From contig CAUCIO010000101.1 of NCBI GenBank assembly GCA_958442925.1, forward strand, positions 1 through 7,818: 7,818 nucleotides of DNA. The letters are read 5' to 3'. Positions 6,314-7,818 of this stretch are shown one piece after another. Origin of the DNA: an uncultured Clostridium sp. (lineage in GTDB: Bacteria > Bacillota > Clostridia > Lachnospirales > Lachnospiraceae). Below the pieces are notes generated by a model, which had not been told where the DNA came from, ran no database searches, and saw only the letters and a program-made list of their open reading frames with translations. Position 1 is the first letter of the stretch; each line of letters begins with the position of its first letter. The translations under genes and the position numbers were made by a program.

Positions 6314-7818
6314 TTAGTCTACATCCCAGTCCTCGCTGAGCTCCTTGGGCTTCCGGTTCATCAGTCCATAGTACACCGGCAGCATAAACAGAGCTACAAA
6401 CAGACCTACTGTCAGACCTCCTATATCTACTACTGCCAGGCCCTGGGTTGTAGAACCGCTGCTTCCCATAGCGGCGGCCATTGGAAGCATTCCCAGAATG
6501 GTTGTAAGACTTGTCATCAGCATTGGACGCAGACGGGTAGCCCCGGCTTCTATCATAGCTATTTCCATATCCATATCCATCCGGTACTGGTTTACTGTAT
6601 CTACATAAAGAATTCCATTATTGACAACCGTTCCCACCAGAATCAGAAATCCAAGAATGGAAGTCATGCTCATGGACACTCCTGTCAGCTTCAAAAATCC
6701 AAATGAGCCAATCAGACTGAATGGGATGGTTGTCATGACCATAAACGAAAACTTCACTGATTCAAACTGGGCCGCCATAACGACAAAAATCAAGAATACT
6801 GCCACTGCAATGGCCTGGTACAGGGAAGAGAACTCTTCATTCATCATACGGTTCATACTGTTGGTTCCCTTTTTTATGGTTCCTGTCAGATTAGGGGCAA
6901 TCACCTCACTGTCTATCTGAGCTGATGTATCCTCACCTGTGTATTCTCCGGTAATCGTTACTTTAAATGCTTTGTCCTCCCTGCTGATGGAAGACGGACT
7001 GTCCTTATACACAATATCTGCTACGTCTGTCAGGGCTGTGGCCGTTCCGTCTCCCGCTGTCAGAATTATATTTTTCATCTGATCAATGGTCGCATACTCT
7101 CCTTCCGGAAACTCCACCTTTACGTCAAGATCCTCTCCGTCTACAGTCAATGTTGCCGCTGTCATTCCACTGAGCGTCTGATTCACAGCAGAGCCGATGG
7201 AAGAGGCTGTCAGCCCTTTTTTGCTGGCCATAAGCGGATCTACGTCAATGGATACAATGGGAGCGTTATTTTCAAAGGAAGAATGTATGTTGATCACATC
7301 GTCACGGCTGATTAGTTCTGACACAATCTTATCGCTCAGTTCTTTCAGGTCTTCGTAGTCCGTTCCTGTCAGAATTGTCTCATATCCCCGCGTTCTCTGC
7401 ATAAAACTCATAGAACTGCCTGCTGTGACCTCTACGCTGACATTTTCAATGTCAGACAGTTCCTGCTGCCACTGTTCTGCCAGCTGATCCGTATCCTCTG
7501 TTCTGTCGTCTTTCAGATACGCTGTGACTGAACCGCTCTGATTCTGATAGCGAAGCATATACGAGTCTACATTTTCATCCGAAGATACCACTTCCTCAAT
7601 CCTGGCCAGGGCATCGTCTGTCTTCTCCTCAAGCAGTCCAGGACGCGTCTCTATCTCGATGCTGATCTGGCCTGTATCATCTGCAGTGATCAGCTCTGTC
7701 CTCATTCCAGACGCCAGATAAAATGTCGCTGCCAGCATTGCTGCCGAGACGGCCATTACCCGCCCCTTATGGCGGAGCAGCTTTTTCATGACTCTTCTGT
7801 AGAAGTTCTGAAGGCGTT
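6314..7818 (-). CDS. RND-family efflux permease, C-terminal half (5'-partial, AcrB/HAE1 type)
   Basis: The frame is open to the right edge: nine codons precede the ATG at 7789 in frame, reading RLQNFYRRV and then MKKLLRHKGR, the usual lead-in to the seventh transmembrane helix of RND pumps, so that ATG is internal. Numbering from it, the visible part has TM7 (about 9-27), a large extracytoplasmic loop of about 290 residues, then TM8 (322-341), TM9 (346-368), TM10 (375-397), TM11 (421-440) and TM12 (455-477), ending 14 residues later. The loop has the porter/docking features of the family: DDTGQI (37-42), VDPLMASKKGLT (183-194), VEFPEGEY (225-232) and LTDVADI (253-259). RLRPMLMTS (419-427) keeps the equivalents of AcrB R971 and T978, while the AcrB K940 position is Asn390. 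It should be a proton-driven exporter in the cytoplasmic membrane; the substrate cannot be told. It is the first visible gene of an operon with two TolC-like proteins; an adaptor gene is expected upstream. Confidence 0.93.
   Translation of the reverse strand, partial: RLQNFYRRVMKKLLRHKGRVMAVSAAMLAATFYLASGMRTELITADDTGQISIEIETRPGLLEEKTDDALARIEEVVSSDENVDSYMLRYQNQSGSVTAYLKDDRTEDTDQLAEQWQQELSDIENVSVEVTAGSSMSFMQRTRGYETILTGTDYEDLKELSDKIVSELISRDDVINIHSSFENNAPIVSIDVDPLMASKKGLTASSIGSAVNQTLSGMTAATLTVDGEDLDVKVEFPEGEYATIDQMKNIILTAGDGTATALTDVADIVYKDSPSSISREDKAFKVTITGEYTGEDTSAQIDSEVIAPNLTGTIKKGTNSMNRMMNEEFSSLYQAIAVAVFLIFVVMAAQFESVKFSFMVMTTIPFSLIGSFGFLKLTGVSMSMTSILGFLILVGTVVNNGILYVDTVNQYRMDMDMEIAMIEAGATRLRPMLMTSLTTILGMLPMAAAMGSSGSTTQGLAVVDIGGLTVGLFVALFMLPVYYGLMNRKPKELSEDWDVD

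Noticed and set aside
6290..6920. Open frames of 99-138 codons on the + strand across the RND gene
   Set aside because: They are antisense to conserved transmembrane segments of the permease and their translations look like codon shadows (repeats of His, Ser, Tyr and Gln).
7787..7789. ATG at 7789 as the true start of the RND protein, implying a half-size pump
   Set aside because: The frame stays open to the window edge, and the preceding codons read like the normal inter-half linker before TM7. The gene is most simply cut by the window rather than split.

Overview
The window looks like a chromosomal segment of a low-to-mid GC Gram-positive anaerobe, most likely a Clostridia member of the Lachnospiraceae type. 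The grounds are strong AGGAGG-type ribosome binding sites, a TTG start codon, a near-consensus sigma-A promoter, a U-tract terminator, and a large ATP-dependent acyl-CoA dehydratase/activase protein typical of strict anaerobes. This placement is inferred from gene content and signals, not from a marker gene.

Layout. On the + strand, bases 1-3188 hold the C-terminal 1061 codons of a large iron-sulfur protein: a 2-hydroxyacyl-CoA dehydratase activase (BadF/HgdC ATPase) fused to dehydratase-like modules. Its N-terminus lies off the left edge. A 107-base spacer with a sigma-A promoter and AT-rich repeats leads to a short predicted exported protein (3296-3760), closed by a strong hairpin terminator (3790-3826). 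Converging on it from the right is a minus-strand operon that enters at the right edge. It contains the C-terminal half of an AcrB/HAE1-type RND efflux permease (6314-7818), then two paralogous TolC-like exported coiled-coil proteins (5118-6296 and 3842-5089) separated by only 17 and 28 bases. No stretch above 300 bases lacks a gene.

How the genes work together. The permease and the two TolC-like proteins probably form a tripartite-style exporter; the adaptor gene and the operon promoter would lie beyond the right edge. The most interesting point is that an outer-membrane-factor pair sits in what appears to be a single-membrane bacterium, and neither protein shows the beta-strand segments from which TolC builds its outer-membrane barrel. 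They look like barrel-less TolC relatives, perhaps forming a conduit or scaffold across the cell wall. The + strand genes appear functionally unrelated to this exporter.
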